Assembly: GCA_030428355.1 (NCBI GenBank)
Contig: JAUIBL010000017.1
Span: 1 to 64,000 of the forward strand
Direction: 5' to 3'
Length of the DNA: 64,000 nucleotides
Origin: Alphaproteobacteria bacterium
GTDB taxonomy: Bacteria > Pseudomonadota > Alphaproteobacteria > Rhodobacterales > Rhodobacteraceae
Both the position numbers and the translations under genes were made by a program. Below the pieces are notes generated by a model. The model saw only the letters and a list, made by a program, of their open reading frames with translations. It made no database searches and had not been told where the DNA came from. This document shows, piece after piece, positions 26,068 to 35,771 of this stretch. How positions within the stretch are numbered: position 1 is the stretch's first letter; the number at the start of each line of letters is the position of its first letter.

Positions 26068-26844
26068 TTACAGCCCCCATTTCTCGGCGGTACGCTCGAA
26101 GAAACCTTGTGCTTTCTTCAATTCGATCCAGCTGTTGACGTAGTTGATCCAGACCTGATCGTTCTGCGGCAGCAGCATGGCAATGGGCGACGGGGCGCGG
26201 GGACCGTCGGTTTCGATCTGGCGCAGGTTCGGGAATTTCGAAACCAGCGTTGCGCCTTCGATATTCGACGTGATGAACACGTCAGACCGGCCGGACAGGA
26301 CTTCCTGATAGCCGCGTGCCGGTGCTTCGACGACGGTGATCTCTGCGTCGGGGAACCATTCCTTGGCAAGTTTCTCGAAGGTGGTGCCGAGGGTGGTCGC
26401 CACTTTCACATCGCCCGCGTTGATCGAGTCCCACCCCGAGAAGCGGTCAACCTTGTCCTCGGTGGTGAAGGGGAAAATCTCGACCGAGATGTAGCTGTCC
26501 GAGAAACCTGCGGCTTTCATCCGCGCCGGGCTGATCGATGCAGAGCCGGTCATGTGGTAATTGCCGGCAACCACACCATTGACCAGCGTTTTCCAGTCGG
26601 TGGGGACGAATTCCAGTTCGACACCAAGGTCGGTCGCCAGTTCGGTCATCACGTCGATGTCATACCCGACATAGCTGTTGGTGGCCGGGTCGCGCACGGA
26701 CATCGGGTTCCAGTCGCCGGTGGTGCCGACTTTGAGCACTCCGCCGCTCAGAATGTCCTGCAACGCCGATTGCGCCGATGCAGGCGCGGCAAGAACGGAT
26801 GCTGCAAATGCAGCGGCAAGGCCAATTGATTTCAGAAAACGCAT
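26068..26844 (-). CDS. Periplasmic solute-binding protein, family 3 (polar amino acid / cyclohexadienyl-dehydratase-like)
   Basis: A 258-residue exported protein with a Sec signal (residues 1-24, ending ASA). It has a type-2 binding fold with the family-3 motif [15 protein letters not shown] and YVGYDIDVM. The overall pattern is close to PheC/cyclohexadienyl dehydratase-like binding proteins, so either ligand binding for transport or an enzymatic role is possible. Its divergent neighbours are a polar amino-acid ATPase and a permease, making transport the likelier job. Confidence 0.85.
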   Translation of the reverse strand: MRFLKSIGLAAAFAASVLAAPASAQSALQDILSGGVLKVGTTGDWNPMSVRDPATNSYVGYDIDVMTELATDLGVELEFVPTDWKTLVNGVVAGNYHMTGSASISPARMKAAGFSDSYISVEIFPFTTEDKVDRFSGWDSINAGDVKVATTLGTTFEKLAKEWFPDAEITVVEAPARGYQEVLSGRSDVFITSNIEGATLVSKFPNLRQIETDGPRAPSPIAMLLPQNDQVWINYVNSWIELKKAQGFFERTAEKWGL

Positions 26845-26973
26845 GGTATTTCCCTTTTCGTGTCTGTCTTCATGGGGTTACATAAGGGGGAGAGCTCCGA
26901 CGGCCATCACGACACGCGGTTTTTTCTGCGCGCGCGCTATCTAGAGAGCAAATCTGGTCGATCGGAGTGTGGC

Positions 26974-27714
26974 ATGAACGCTGACCGCGTCATAGAAATC
27001 AGGTCTTTGAACAAATCGTTCGGCGATTTCCAGGTTCTCAGGAATGTCGACCTGACTGTCAGTCTGGGAGAACGTATTGTCATTTGCGGACCTTCGGGTT
27101 CGGGCAAGTCCACCTTAATCCGATGTGTCAACGGATTGGAACAGTATGATTCCGGCAGCATCACGGTTGATGGTATTTCCCTGTCTGAACCGGGCGGCGT
27201 GGACAAGGTGCGTGCCGAGGTCGGGATGGTGTTTCAACAGTTCAACCTTTTCCCGCATCTGAGCGTGATCGAGAACCTCACCTTGGGCCCGATGAAAGCG
27301 CGCGGTCTGTCCCGCAAAGAGGCCGAGGCACTGGCGATGCAATATCTCGAACGGGTGAAGATCCCCGAACAGGCTCTGAAACGCCCGCGCGAGCTGTCAG
27401 GCGGTCAGCAACAGCGCGTGGCAATTGCCCGGTCGCTCTGCATGAAGCCCAAGATCATGCTGTTTGACGAACCGACATCCGCCCTTGATCCCGAGATGAT
27501 CGCCGAAGTGCTGGACGTGATGGTCGAACTGGCGCGCGATGGCATGACCATGCTGGTGGTCACGCACGAAATGGGATTTGCGCGCAAGGTTGCGGATCGG
27601 ATGGTGTTCATGGATGGCGGCGAGATTGTCGAGACCGGAACTCCGGCCGATGTCTTCGAAGCGCCGAAGACCCGGCGGTTCAAGTCGTTTCTCGACAAGA
27701 TCCTGCAGCACTGA
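26974..27714 (+). CDS. Polar amino-acid ABC transporter ATPase
   Basis: A 246-residue ATPase of the GlnQ/HisP type. Walker [11 protein letters not shown]-loop [10 protein letters not shown], signature LSGGQQQR and Walker [14 protein letters not shown] are all intact. ATG 26974 has CGGAG upstream. It is closely similar to the AapP-type ATPase at 45259. The permease follows after ten bases and the divergent gene encodes the binding protein. Confidence 0.93.
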   Translation: MNADRVIEIRSLNKSFGDFQVLRNVDLTVSLGERIVICGPSGSGKSTLIRCVNGLEQYDSGSITVDGISLSEPGGVDKVRAEVGMVFQQFNLFPHLSVIENLTLGPMKARGLSRKEAEALAMQYLERVKIPEQALKRPRELSGGQQQRVAIARSLCMKPKIMLFDEPTSALDPEMIAEVLDVMVELARDGMTMLVVTHEMGFARKVADRMVFMDGGEIVETGTPADVFEAPKTRRFKSFLDKILQH

Positions 27715-27724
27715 GGACATGGCG

Positions 27725-28495
27725 ATGACACGGTTCTTCAAAATCTGGATGCTGCTGGGTGCCTGCCTGTTTCTTGCCGCCTGTTCCGGTGATGGCACCT
27801 GGGGATGGTACGTGATCGACCCTTCGACGGCGCAGGGACAGTCTAACATCCGGTTTCTTGTGGGTGGGTTCTGGGCTACGATCCAGCTTTCTCTGATCGC
27901 CACCGCTTTGTCGATGACGCTGGGACTGCTGGTGGCCCTGCCGGGCATGTCGTCGAACCGCTGGGTGCGGCTGCCGTCAAGGGTCTATATCGAATTCGTC
28001 CGTGCGATCCCGCTGCTGCCGATGCTCTTCTGGGTGTTCTATGGCCTTCCGGTGGTAATGCGGTCGCTGGGCTTTCCGATCACCATCGACGCTTTCTGGG
28101 GGGCGATCATCACGCTGGCCATTTCCGACAGCGCTTTCACCGCCGAGATCTACCGATCCGGCATCCAGTCTATCCCCAAAGGCCAGACCGAGGCCGCGCG
28201 CACCGTTGGCCTGACCTATGGCCAGACGATGCGGTACGTGATCCTTCCGCAGGCGATCCGACGCATCCTGCCGCCGCTGGCCAACCAGTTCATCTACATC
28301 GTCAAGATGTCGGCCTTTGCGTCGGTCATCGGGATGCAGGAATTGACACGGAGGGCAAATGAGCTTGTGGTGACGGAATACCGACCGCTTGAAATCTATA
28401 CGCTGCTGATCCTGGAATATCTTGTCCTCGTCCTGATCATAAGCTTCTTTGTGCGTTGGCTGGAGCGCAAGATGGGCGCGGATGAAAGCCGTTGA
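27725..28495 (+). CDS. Polar amino-acid ABC transporter permease with lipobox-like N-terminus
   Basis: A 256-residue permease with the HisM/GlnP core. The EAA-loop region GQTEAARTVGLTYGQTM lies at about 155-171, and five or six hydrophobic segments are present. The first 22 residues form a signal-like helix ending LAAC, which looks like a lipobox (Cys22). The start is ATG 27725, with GAGGA seven bases upstream. It is translated with the ATPase; the AhpD-like gene follows 11 bases later. Confidence 0.9.
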   Translation: MTRFFKIWMLLGACLFLAACSGDGTWGWYVIDPSTAQGQSNIRFLVGGFWATIQLSLIATALSMTLGLLVALPGMSSNRWVRLPSRVYIEFVRAIPLLPMLFWVFYGLPVVMRSLGFPITIDAFWGAIITLAISDSAFTAEIYRSGIQSIPKGQTEAARTVGLTYGQTMRYVILPQAIRRILPPLANQFIYIVKMSAFASVIGMQELTRRANELVVTEYRPLEIYTLLILEYLVLVLIISFFVRWLERKMGADESR

Positions 28496-28506
28496 AGGAG
28501 CGAGTG

Positions 28507-28863
28507 ATGAGTTGGTCGGATTTCATGAAAGACACGGTGGGGCGTCTTGACGCTCTGCAAAAGGAAACGCCCGAGACATTTGCCGGGTTCAACCAGATGG
28601 GGCGGGCGGCCAAGACGAACGGCGCATTGGACGAGAAGACCAAGGAACTTATCGCGCTGGGCATTGCGATCTCGACGCGGTGCGACAGTTGCATCGCGTT
28701 CCATGTCAGGTCGCTGGTGCGGCTCAAGACAACCCGTGAGGAATTCTGCGAGGCGCTGGCGATGATCGCCTATATGGGTGGCGGACCGTCGGTGGCGTTC
28801 AGCGCCAAGGCGCTCGAGGCGTATGACGAGTTCACGGGCGGCCCTGCAGGCACATCGGTCTGA
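28507..28863 (+). CDS. Carboxymuconolactone decarboxylase / AhpD-like protein
   Basis: A 118-residue all-helical CMD-family protein with the AhpD-type redox motif CDSCIAFH (two Cys three apart, then His), pointing to peroxidase or thiol-disulfide activity rather than lactone decarboxylation. The start at 28507 has an AAGGAG site. It may be co-transcribed with the ABC genes 11 bases upstream. A block of palindromes follows its stop. Confidence 0.85.
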   Translation: MSWSDFMKDTVGRLDALQKETPETFAGFNQMGRAAKTNGALDEKTKELIALGIAISTRCDSCIAFHVRSLVRLKTTREEFCEALAMIAYMGGGPSVAFSAKALEAYDEFTGGPAGTSV

Positions 28864-28873
28864 GGTGGGGCCA

Positions 28874-28966
28874 AAGGTCTTTCGAAAGACCTTGAGCCGC
28901 GGTTTCGAAACCGCGGCTCAAGCGCGTTCCAACGCGCTTTGACAAGAGATTTCGAAATCTCTTGTC
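28874..28966. repeat. Array of four adjacent palindromes, three centred on TTTCGAAA
   Basis: Four near-contiguous palindromes fill the gap between converging genes: 28874-28893 (20 bp, perfect), 28891-28922 (32 bp, perfect), 28920-28939 (9-bp arms, CC loop) and 28941-28966 (26 bp, perfect). Palindromes 1, 2 and 4 have TTTCGAAA at the centre but different arm sequences. The last ends over the TetR stop codon. It could be a bidirectional terminator made of several hairpins, or a protein-binding or REP-like element. Confidence 0.9.
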
Positions 28967-29549
28967 ACGTGACCGCCTTGCGCACCATGTCCCAGTAGAT
29001 CGCTTCCACCTCGGGCAGCGACAGCCGCCCCCCGCTCCGGTACCACGTATTGACCCCGTTCAGCATGGCGATGATCGCGAGCGTGGTGATCTTGGTATCA
29101 GCCACGTGAAAGTCACCGGCCTCGCGCCCATCACGCAGGATGGCTTCCAGCTCGCCCTCGTACCTGCGACGCAGGTCTTCGATCGTCGCGAAATTTGCAG
29201 GCGTGAGGTTGCGCAGTTCCATGTAGGAAATGAACACCGCAAGCGGACGTTCGAGGTGAAACCGGATGTGAAAGCGGCTGAATGTCTCCAGCCGCTCCAG
29301 CGGTGTGTCGGCGACAGGCTCCTCGGCACGTGCGTCCAGCAACTCGTCCATGTGACCCTGCATCAGGTCGAAGAGCAGCGATTGCTTGTCCGGGGTGTAA
29401 TTGTAAAGCGCCCCGGCCTGAACACCGACCTCCTGCGCGATCCGGCGCATCGACACAGCCGCATAGCCATGCTGCGCAAACAGCGCCAGCGCCGCCTCGC
29501 GCACCCGTGGCCCCGTGATGTCCGAATGTGAGCCAGCCGTGCGTGCCAT
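28965..29549 (-). CDS. TetR-family transcriptional regulator
   Basis: A 194-residue TetR regulator. The N-terminal helix-turn-helix (residues about 12-60) includes AALALFAQHGYAAVSMRRIA, QEVGVQAGALYNY and YTPDKQSLL. The C-terminal domain is a ligand-binding helical bundle. The ATG at 29549 is preferred over an upstream in-frame ATG at 29618. The target is unknown; the divergent small lipoprotein gene is one candidate. Confidence 0.88.
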   Translation of the reverse strand: MARTAGSHSDITGPRVREAALALFAQHGYAAVSMRRIAQEVGVQAGALYNYTPDKQSLLFDLMQGHMDELLDARAEEPVADTPLERLETFSRFHIRFHLERPLAVFISYMELRNLTPANFATIEDLRRRYEGELEAILRDGREAGDFHVADTKITTLAIIAMLNGVNTWYRSGGRLSLPEVEAIYWDMVRKAVT

Positions 29550-29645
29550 GGCAGGCAGATTATCTGAACACCCGTTCAGATCAAGCCCGTGGTTGCGCAG
29601 GCCTCCGCGCTGCGGCATGACAGTTGAGTGAGAAGGAGCATTCTG

Positions 29646-29927
29646 ATGTGGCGGGTGGCAGTCATCCTTGGTTTTCTCGTAACCGCATGTGCGGAATTTC
29701 CCGAGGTCGACGCCGCCCTTGAGGCGGGAGGGCCTGCTGCGGATTACCCGGCCCTTTTGCCCTTCGAAGAGCTTCTTGCGGTTCAGGACACCGGTCTGAC
29801 CGAGACCGATGACGACATTCTGCTCGCCCGCGCCGCCGACCTGCGCAACCGGGCGGACGGGCTGCGCGGTCCGGTGATCGAGTCCGACACCCGTGACCGA
29901 ATGGACGACGGCGTGACGCAGCCCTGA
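29646..29927 (+). CDS. Small putative lipoprotein
   Basis: A 93-residue protein with a signal peptide ending in LVTAC (lipobox Cys about residue 16) and an acidic mature part with no recognised domain. ATG 29646 has an AAGGAG site. It lies upstream of hom and may be transcribed separately. Confidence 0.7.
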   Translation: MWRVAVILGFLVTACAEFPEVDAALEAGGPAADYPALLPFEELLAVQDTGLTETDDDILLARAADLRNRADGLRGPVIESDTRDRMDDGVTQP

Positions 29928-30002
29928 TCAGGGCCGTTGCAGGCCTGAACACAAGGCGCTATTGCGGGCCAAATCACCGCCGACTGCAAAAGGATTGCCT
30001 GA

Positions 30003-31289
30003 ATGACTGAACCTCTGCGCCTTGGAATTGCAGGTCTGGGCACTGTCGGTGCGGGCGTTGTCAAGATCGTCCGCCAGAAATCCGCACTGCTCGAGGCACG
30101 GGGCGGGCGACCGATCACCATCTCCGCGGTCTGCGCGCGCAACCGTGTCAAGGATCGCGGTGTCTCACTGGATGGATACGCCTGGGAAGACGATCCCGTG
30201 GCTCTTGCCCAGCGGGAGGATGTCGACGTATTCGTCGAACTGGTCGGCGGCAGTGACGGTCCTGCCAAGGCAGCGACCGAGGCCGCGCTGAAAGCAGGCA
30301 AGGATGTTGTCACCGCCAACAAGGCTCTTCTGGCGCATCACGGGCAAGTCCTCGCCGAAGCCGCCGAAATGGCCGGATCGGTTCTGAGGTTCGAAGCGGC
30401 CGTTGCCGGAGGCATCCCGGTCGTCAAGGCCCTCACCGAAGGTCTGGCGGGGAATGACATCAGCCGTGTCATGGGGGTGATGAACGGCACCTGCAACTAT
30501 ATCCTGACGCGCATGGAATCCGCCGGGCTGACCTATGAACAGGCTTTTGCCGAAGCCGACGGGTTGGGTTATCTCGAAGCCGATCCGAACCTCGATGTCG
30601 GCGGCATCGACGCGGGACACAAGCTGTCGCTCCTGGCCTCGATCGCCTTTGGCACACAGGTGGCCTTTGATGCGGTCGAACTGGAAGGTATCGGGCGGGT
30701 CAGCATCGAAGACATCCGTCAGGCGGCGGATATGGGCTACAAGGTCAAACTTCTGGGTGTCTGCCAGATGACAGGTCGGGGCCTTGAACAACGCATGTCA
30801 CCCTGCCTTGTGCCGGCCTCTTCGCCGCTGGGGCAGTTGGACGGGGGCACCAACATGGTCGTGATCGAAGGCGACCAGGTCGGTCAGATCGTTCTGCGCG
30901 GCCCCGGTGCTGGCGAAGGCCCGACCGCAAGCGCCGTGATGGGCGACGTGATCGACATCGCGCGGGGCACGCGTGTGTCAACCTTTGGTCAGCCCGCTGC
31001 GACCTTGTCCAAGGCCACACCTGCGCAGACTGCGACCCCTGCGCCGTACTACCTGCGTCTGATCCTTCTCGACAAACCCGGTGCTCTGGCCAAGGTCGCC
31101 GCCGTGCTTGGCGAAGCAGGCGTGTCGATCAACCGGATGCGCCAGCGGAGCCACGATCAAAACACCGCGCCGGTGCTGATCGTGACCCACAAGACCACGC
31201 GCGCGGCGCTGGACACGGCGCTGGCCGCCATGGTCGGGACACAGGTCGTCGAAGGCGAACCCGTCGCGCTGCGGATCGAACAGGTCTGA
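30003..31289 (+). CDS. hom: Homoserine dehydrogenase
   Basis: A 428-residue NAD(P)-dependent oxidoreductase that makes homoserine from aspartate semialdehyde for threonine and methionine synthesis. The nucleotide-binding motif GLGTVGAGV is at residues 11-19. The NGTCNYIL and EADGLGYLEADP segments are the catalytic signature. The C-terminal 80 residues are an ACT domain that normally binds threonine. It heads the hom-glpX-recJ block typical of Rhodobacteraceae. Confidence 0.95.
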   Translation: MTEPLRLGIAGLGTVGAGVVKIVRQKSALLEARGGRPITISAVCARNRVKDRGVSLDGYAWEDDPVALAQREDVDVFVELVGGSDGPAKAATEAALKAGKDVVTANKALLAHHGQVLAEAAEMAGSVLRFEAAVAGGIPVVKALTEGLAGNDISRVMGVMNGTCNYILTRMESAGLTYEQAFAEADGLGYLEADPNLDVGGIDAGHKLSLLASIAFGTQVAFDAVELEGIGRVSIEDIRQAADMGYKVKLLGVCQMTGRGLEQRMSPCLVPASSPLGQLDGGTNMVVIEGDQVGQIVLRGPGAGEGPTASAVMGDVIDIARGTRVSTFGQPAATLSKATPAQTATPAPYYLRLILLDKPGALAKVAAVLGEAGVSINRMRQRSHDQNTAPVLIVTHKTTRAALDTALAAMVGTQVVEGEPVALRIEQV

Positions 31290-31373
31290 TCGCTTTAGCG
31301 CAATCAACCTTGTCAGCAGGAAGGCGCGGGCTTAACACGCTTCGCAACCGACTTATTGTGACTGGAGAGTTTC

Positions 31374-32339
31374 ATGACCGCGCGCGCTGATTTCAACGAT
31401 CGTATGCTGTCCCTTGGTTTGGCGCGGGTGGCAGAGCAGGCCGCCATCGCAACTGTGAACCTGATCGGGCGCGGCGACGAGAAAGCCGCCGATCAGGCCG
31501 CGGTGAACGCGATGCGTCAACAGTTGAACCTGCTGGATATTGCCGGGGTCGTCGTGATCGGCGAAGGCGAACGTGACGAAGCGCCGATGCTCTACATCGG
31601 GGAAGAGGTGGGTACCGGCAATGGTCCGGGTGTGGACATCGCGCTGGATCCGCTGGAAGGCACGACTCTCACCGCCAAGGATATGCCGAACGCCCTTACA
31701 GTGATCGCGATGGGTCCGCGCGGGTCGATGCTGCACGCGCCGGATGTCTACATGGAAAAGCTGGCCATCGGTCCGGGCTTTGCCGAAGGTCTGGTGACCC
31801 TCGACATGTCGCCCCGCGAGCGCGTCACGGCACTCGCCAGGGTCAAGGGGTGCAGCCCGCGCGACATCACGGTCTGTGTGCTCGAACGTCCGCGCCACGA
31901 AGACATGATTGCCGAAATCCGCTCGACCGGCGCTGCGATCCGGCTGATCACCGATGGGGACGTTGCCGGTGTGATGCACTGCGCCGAACCCAGTCAGACC
32001 GGGATCGATATGTATATGGGCACCGGTGGCGCGCCGGAAGGTGTGCTTGCGGCGGCCGCGCTGAAATGCATGGGGGGCCAGATCCAGGGCCGCCTTCTGT
32101 TCCGCAACGATGACGAGAGAGCCCGCGCCGCCAAGGCCGGGATCACCGATCTCGACAAGATCTACACCCGCGACGAGATGGTCACGCAGGACGTGATCTT
32201 TGCCGCCACGGGCGTCACCACCGGATCGCTGCTCGCCGGGATCAAGCGCGAGGTCGGCTATTACACGACCGAAACCCTGCTGATGCGGTCGAAGACCGGA
32301 TCCGTGCGCCGCATGACCTACCGGAACCCGACCCACTGA
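31374..32339 (+). CDS. glpX: Class II fructose-1,6-bisphosphatase (GlpX type)
   Basis: A 321-residue metal-dependent phosphatase of gluconeogenesis; in autotrophs it may also dephosphorylate sedoheptulose bisphosphate. Metal and phosphate-binding motifs GEGERDEAPM and DPLEGTTL are present, and GTGGAPEGV occurs near residue 215. The length is standard. It is 84 bases after hom and 10 bases before recJ. Confidence 0.95.
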   Translation: MTARADFNDRMLSLGLARVAEQAAIATVNLIGRGDEKAADQAAVNAMRQQLNLLDIAGVVVIGEGERDEAPMLYIGEEVGTGNGPGVDIALDPLEGTTLTAKDMPNALTVIAMGPRGSMLHAPDVYMEKLAIGPGFAEGLVTLDMSPRERVTALARVKGCSPRDITVCVLERPRHEDMIAEIRSTGAAIRLITDGDVAGVMHCAEPSQTGIDMYMGTGGAPEGVLAAAALKCMGGQIQGRLLFRNDDERARAAKAGITDLDKIYTRDEMVTQDVIFAATGVTTGSLLAGIKREVGYYTTETLLMRSKTGSVRRMTYRNPTH

Positions 32340-32349
32340 TGGGGCAGGC

Positions 32350-34095
32350 GTGACCGCATATCTTGGCGTTGACAGGTCCCTGACCGGGCGGCGCTGGATC
32401 GGTCCTGCCCCCGACATCGCGCGTCAGGCCGAAGCGCTGGCGCAGCAGACCGGATTGCCACCCGCGCTGTGCCAGACGCTGTCCCGCCTTGGGGTTCCGG
32501 CGGATGACGTGCCGACCTATCTAGACCCGACTCTGCGGGCCCTGTTGCCGGACCCGCGCAGCCTGCGGGACATGGAACAGGCGGCGGGACGCATCCTGCA
32601 GGCGGTGCGACACCGGGAGCGCCTTGCGATCTTTGCCGATTACGATGTCGACGGCGGCGCGTCCGCGGCATTGCTGCTTGACTGGCTTCGGCAGCTTGAC
32701 CGCACAGCGACCCTCTATGTGCCCGACCGCATCGACGAAGGCTACGGCCCGAACGAGGCGGCGATGGAGGCCTTGGCACGGGATCACGATCTGATCGTCT
32801 GCGTCGATTGCGGAACCCTCTCGCACGGCCCCATCGCGGCGGCGCGGGGCGCGGATGTCGTCGTGCTGGACCACCATCTGGGGGGCGAGACCCTTCCGGA
32901 CGCGTTTGCGGTTGTGAACCCGAACCGACAGGACGAGGATGGCAGCCTCGCGCACCTGTGTGCTGCAGGCGTGGTGTTTCTGACACTGGTCGAGGCCGGC
33001 CGGCAGATGCGCGAGGCCGGTACGCAGGGGCCTGATCTGTTGTCGATGCTGGATCTGGTGGCGCTGGCCACCGTGGCGGATGTCGCTCCTCTCAGGGGGG
33101 TAAACCGTGCTTTGGTGCGGCAGGGCCTCAAGGTGATGGCACAGCGTGCGCGTCCCGGTCTGGTCGCGCTGTGTGATGTGGGGCGTCTGGACACTGCGCC
33201 CAAATCCTATCATCTCGGCTTCGTTCTGGGGCCAAGGGTCAATGCAGGTGGACGGATCGGCAAGGCCGATCTGGGGGCACGGCTCTTGGCGACGACGGAT
33301 CCGCATGAGGCCAGATCCCTTGCCGAACGGCTTGATGCGCTCAACACCGAACGCCGCGAGATCGAGGAGGCCGTACGGGCCCAGGCACTGGAGCAGGCAG
33401 AAAAGCGGGGCTTTGACGCGCCTCTGGTCTGGGCTGCCGGGGACGGCTGGCATCCCGGGGTTGTCGGCATCGTGGCGTCGCGCCTCAAGGAACGTACGAA
33501 CCGTCCCTCCATCGTGATCGGCTTTGACGGTGACGCAGGCAAAGGCTCCGGACGGTCGGTCAGCGGCATAGACCTTGGCGCGGCGATCCAGAAACTGGCC
33601 GCCGAGGGCCATCTCGAAAAAGGCGGTGGTCACAAGATGGCGGCTGGCCTGTCCTTGACCCGCGCGCAATTGGAGCCAGCCATGGCCCGTCTCTCTGACA
33701 TCCTCGCGCGGCAGGGTGCCGATCAACTGGGCGCCTCAGACCTGCGTCTGGATGGACCGCTGATGCCGGGAGCCGCAACACCGGAACTTGTCGACATGCT
33801 GGAAGAGGCCGGACCGTTCGGGGCGGGCGCTGCGGCCCCTCGGTTCGTGTTCCCCGACATGCAGATCGGATTCGCCAAGCGGGTGGGCAGCGCGCATCTC
33901 AAGATCAGCTTTGGCGATGGCCTCGGGACGCGGATCGATGCGATTTCCTTTGGCGCATTCGATGGCCCGCTCGGTCCGGCGTTGGAACAGCACGGCGGCG
34001 CACGATTCCATCTGGCGGGACGTCTGGAAATCAACGAGTGGGGCGGCAGACGATCTGTTCAACTGCGTCTTGAGGATGCCGCGCCAGCCCAATAG
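32350..34095 (+). CDS. recJ: Single-stranded-DNA-specific exonuclease RecJ
   Basis: A 581-residue 5'-3' ssDNA exonuclease of recombination and mismatch repair. DHH-family motifs are FADYDVDG (aspartates 97, 99, 101), CVDCG (Asp153) and LDHHLGG (174-176). DHHA1 motif GGGHKMAAG occurs near residue 423. A C-terminal OB-fold region completes the protein. The start is GTG 32350, ten bases after glpX. Confidence 0.95.
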   Translation: MTAYLGVDRSLTGRRWIGPAPDIARQAEALAQQTGLPPALCQTLSRLGVPADDVPTYLDPTLRALLPDPRSLRDMEQAAGRILQAVRHRERLAIFADYDVDGGASAALLLDWLRQLDRTATLYVPDRIDEGYGPNEAAMEALARDHDLIVCVDCGTLSHGPIAAARGADVVVLDHHLGGETLPDAFAVVNPNRQDEDGSLAHLCAAGVVFLTLVEAGRQMREAGTQGPDLLSMLDLVALATVADVAPLRGVNRALVRQGLKVMAQRARPGLVALCDVGRLDTAPKSYHLGFVLGPRVNAGGRIGKADLGARLLATTDPHEARSLAERLDALNTERREIEEAVRAQALEQAEKRGFDAPLVWAAGDGWHPGVVGIVASRLKERTNRPSIVIGFDGDAGKGSGRSVSGIDLGAAIQKLAAEGHLEKGGGHKMAAGLSLTRAQLEPAMARLSDILARQGADQLGASDLRLDGPLMPGAATPELVDMLEEAGPFGAGAAAPRFVFPDMQIGFAKRVGSAHLKISFGDGLGTRIDAISFGAFDGPLGPALEQHGGARFHLAGRLEINEWGGRRSVQLRLEDAAPAQ

Positions 34096-34192
34096 GGACT
34101 GATTTAAGTCATTGAAAATAAATCACTTTACCATTTAGTAAAAATTATTTCCCGCAGATCGAAAAAACAGCAAAAAACCGTCGAATTTCCGC

Positions 34193-34221
34193 TTGCATGG
34201 CCCCGCGCCATTGCATAAACA
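34193..34221 (+). promoter_or_regulatory. Sigma-70-type promoter of tRNA-Glu
   Basis: TTGCAT (34193-34198), a 17-bp spacer and TAAACA (34216-34221) lie 15 bp before the tRNA. The preceding 90 bp is very AT-rich and could act as an UP element. The region 34096-34192 holds no gene. Confidence 0.7.
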
Positions 34222-34236
34222 CCGCTCACCAAGAGT

Positions 34237-34311
34237 GGCCCGTTCGTCTATCGGTTAGGACGCCAGGTTTTCAACCTGGAAAGAGGGGTTCGATTCCCCT
34301 ACGGGCTGCCA
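34237..34311 (+). tRNA. tRNA-Glu (UUC)
   Basis: A 75-nt tRNA. The acceptor stem pairs 34237-34243 with 34301-34307, the anticodon stem CCAGG/CCTGG encloses the TTC anticodon, the T-loop is GTTCGATTC, and CCA is encoded at 34309-34311. Confidence 0.96.
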
Positions 34312-34361
34312 CTGGTTTTCCCCTTACAACCTTACTTGCAAAACCGATTGGTCGGCGACAT

Positions 34362-35768
34362 ATGCACGCCATGATCGGGATCAGACTGTTTTGCATCACC
34401 ACCCTTGCCCTGCTTTGAGGGCCGGGGCTTGCACAATCCGAAAGCACCCCGCGCGTGCCGGAAAGCCCTGCGGAAATCAGCCTGTCTTTCGCGCCTCTGG
34501 TCAAGGAAGCGGCGCCTGCCGTTGTGAACATCTACGCCCGCCGCGTGGTGCAGTCGCGGCGCAGCCCTTTTGAGGGTGATCCGTTTTTTGGCGGCCTTTT
34601 CAGAGACTTCGGCGCGCCGCGTCCTCGGGTTCAGAACTCGCTGGGGTCGGGTGTGATCGTATCGCCGGATGGGTTTGTCGTGTCGAACTACCATGTGGTC
34701 GGACAGGCGGACGACATTCGGGTCGTTCTGAACGACCGCCGTGAATATCAGGCCCGCGTGCTGATCGGCGACGAAGAGTCCGATCTGGCCATTCTCAAGA
34801 TTGACGCCGAGGACATGCCGTTCCTCGAACTCCGCGACAGCGACACGGTCGAGGTGGGCGAGCTTGTGCTTGCCATCGGCAATCCCTTCGGTGTGGGGCA
34901 GACCGTCTCGTCGGGGATCGTGTCGGGGCTTGCCCGGTCGGGGACGGCGTCCGGCAATGGCCGGGGCTATTTCATCCAGACGGATGCGCCGATCAATCCT
35001 GGCAACTCCGGCGGTGCGCTGATCGATGTGTCGGGACGGATGATCGGGATCAACACGTCGATCCTGACCCGGTCAGGCGGATCGAACGGTATAGGGTTTG
35101 CCATTCCGGCCGCGTTGGTTGCCGAATTTCTGGACCAGGCGCGTGCGGGGAAAACCGCATTCGAACGCCCCTGGGCCGGGGCGACCGGGCAACCGGTGGA
35201 TGCCGACCTGTCGGATGGCCTTGGCCTGCTGCGCCCCGAAGGTGTGATCATCACCGCTTTGCATCGCGCCAGTCCGCTGGCAGCCGCAGGCATTGACGTG
35301 GGGGACGTGGTTGTCGAAGTAGCGGGTAAGCCGGTGAACACGCCAGCCGAGATGCTTTTTCGTATGTCGGTCGAAGGCTTGGGGGAAGAGGTCGAGATGG
35401 TGTATCTGCGCAATGGCGACCTTATACGTACCAAGGTCGCCCTGATCGCGCCGCCGGATGATCCGCCGCGCGACGCACGGATCCTGACGGATCGTGACGT
35501 CTTGACGGGGCTGGAGGTTGCGCGGATCAATCCTGCCGTGACAGCCGAATTGGGGCTGCCGTTGAAAAAGGATGGTGTCGTGGTGGTGGAACCGGGCCCG
35601 TTGGGGCGGCGCGTCGGGCTGCAGACCGGGGACGTGATCCGTCGGGTGGATCGCTTTGTCATCCAGTCGCCTTCCGATGTGGGCCCAGCTCTTAGGCAGG
35701 CTGCGCCGAACGTGTCCATCGAGGCAGAGCGGGGCGGCCAACGCCTGATCCTGCGGTTCCGGGCCTGA
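34362..35768 (+). pseudogene. HtrA/Deg-type periplasmic serine protease with an in-frame TGA in its signal peptide
   Basis: Counting from ATG 34362, the frame encodes a signal peptide start (MHAMIGIRLF, then TLALL), a TGA at 34416-34418 (codon 19), then GPGLAQSES and a complete Deg protease. The catalytic triad is His111, Asp141 and Ser216 (NPGNSGGAL), followed by two PDZ-like domains. Both sides of the TGA are in the same frame, so this is a base substitution, not an indel. The only downstream in-frame start is GTG 34455, which has no Shine-Dalgarno and would leave the enzyme in the cytoplasm. Either the gene is inactivated, the TGA is read through, or a base call is wrong. From 34455 on it is intact (437 codons). 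Confidence 0.75.
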
Positions 35769-35771
35769 CAG

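Noticed and set aside
34416-34418. TGA in the HtrA signal peptide considered as selenocysteine
   Set aside because: Selenocysteine in a signal peptide makes no sense, and no selenocysteine-insertion-like hairpin was seen directly after it.
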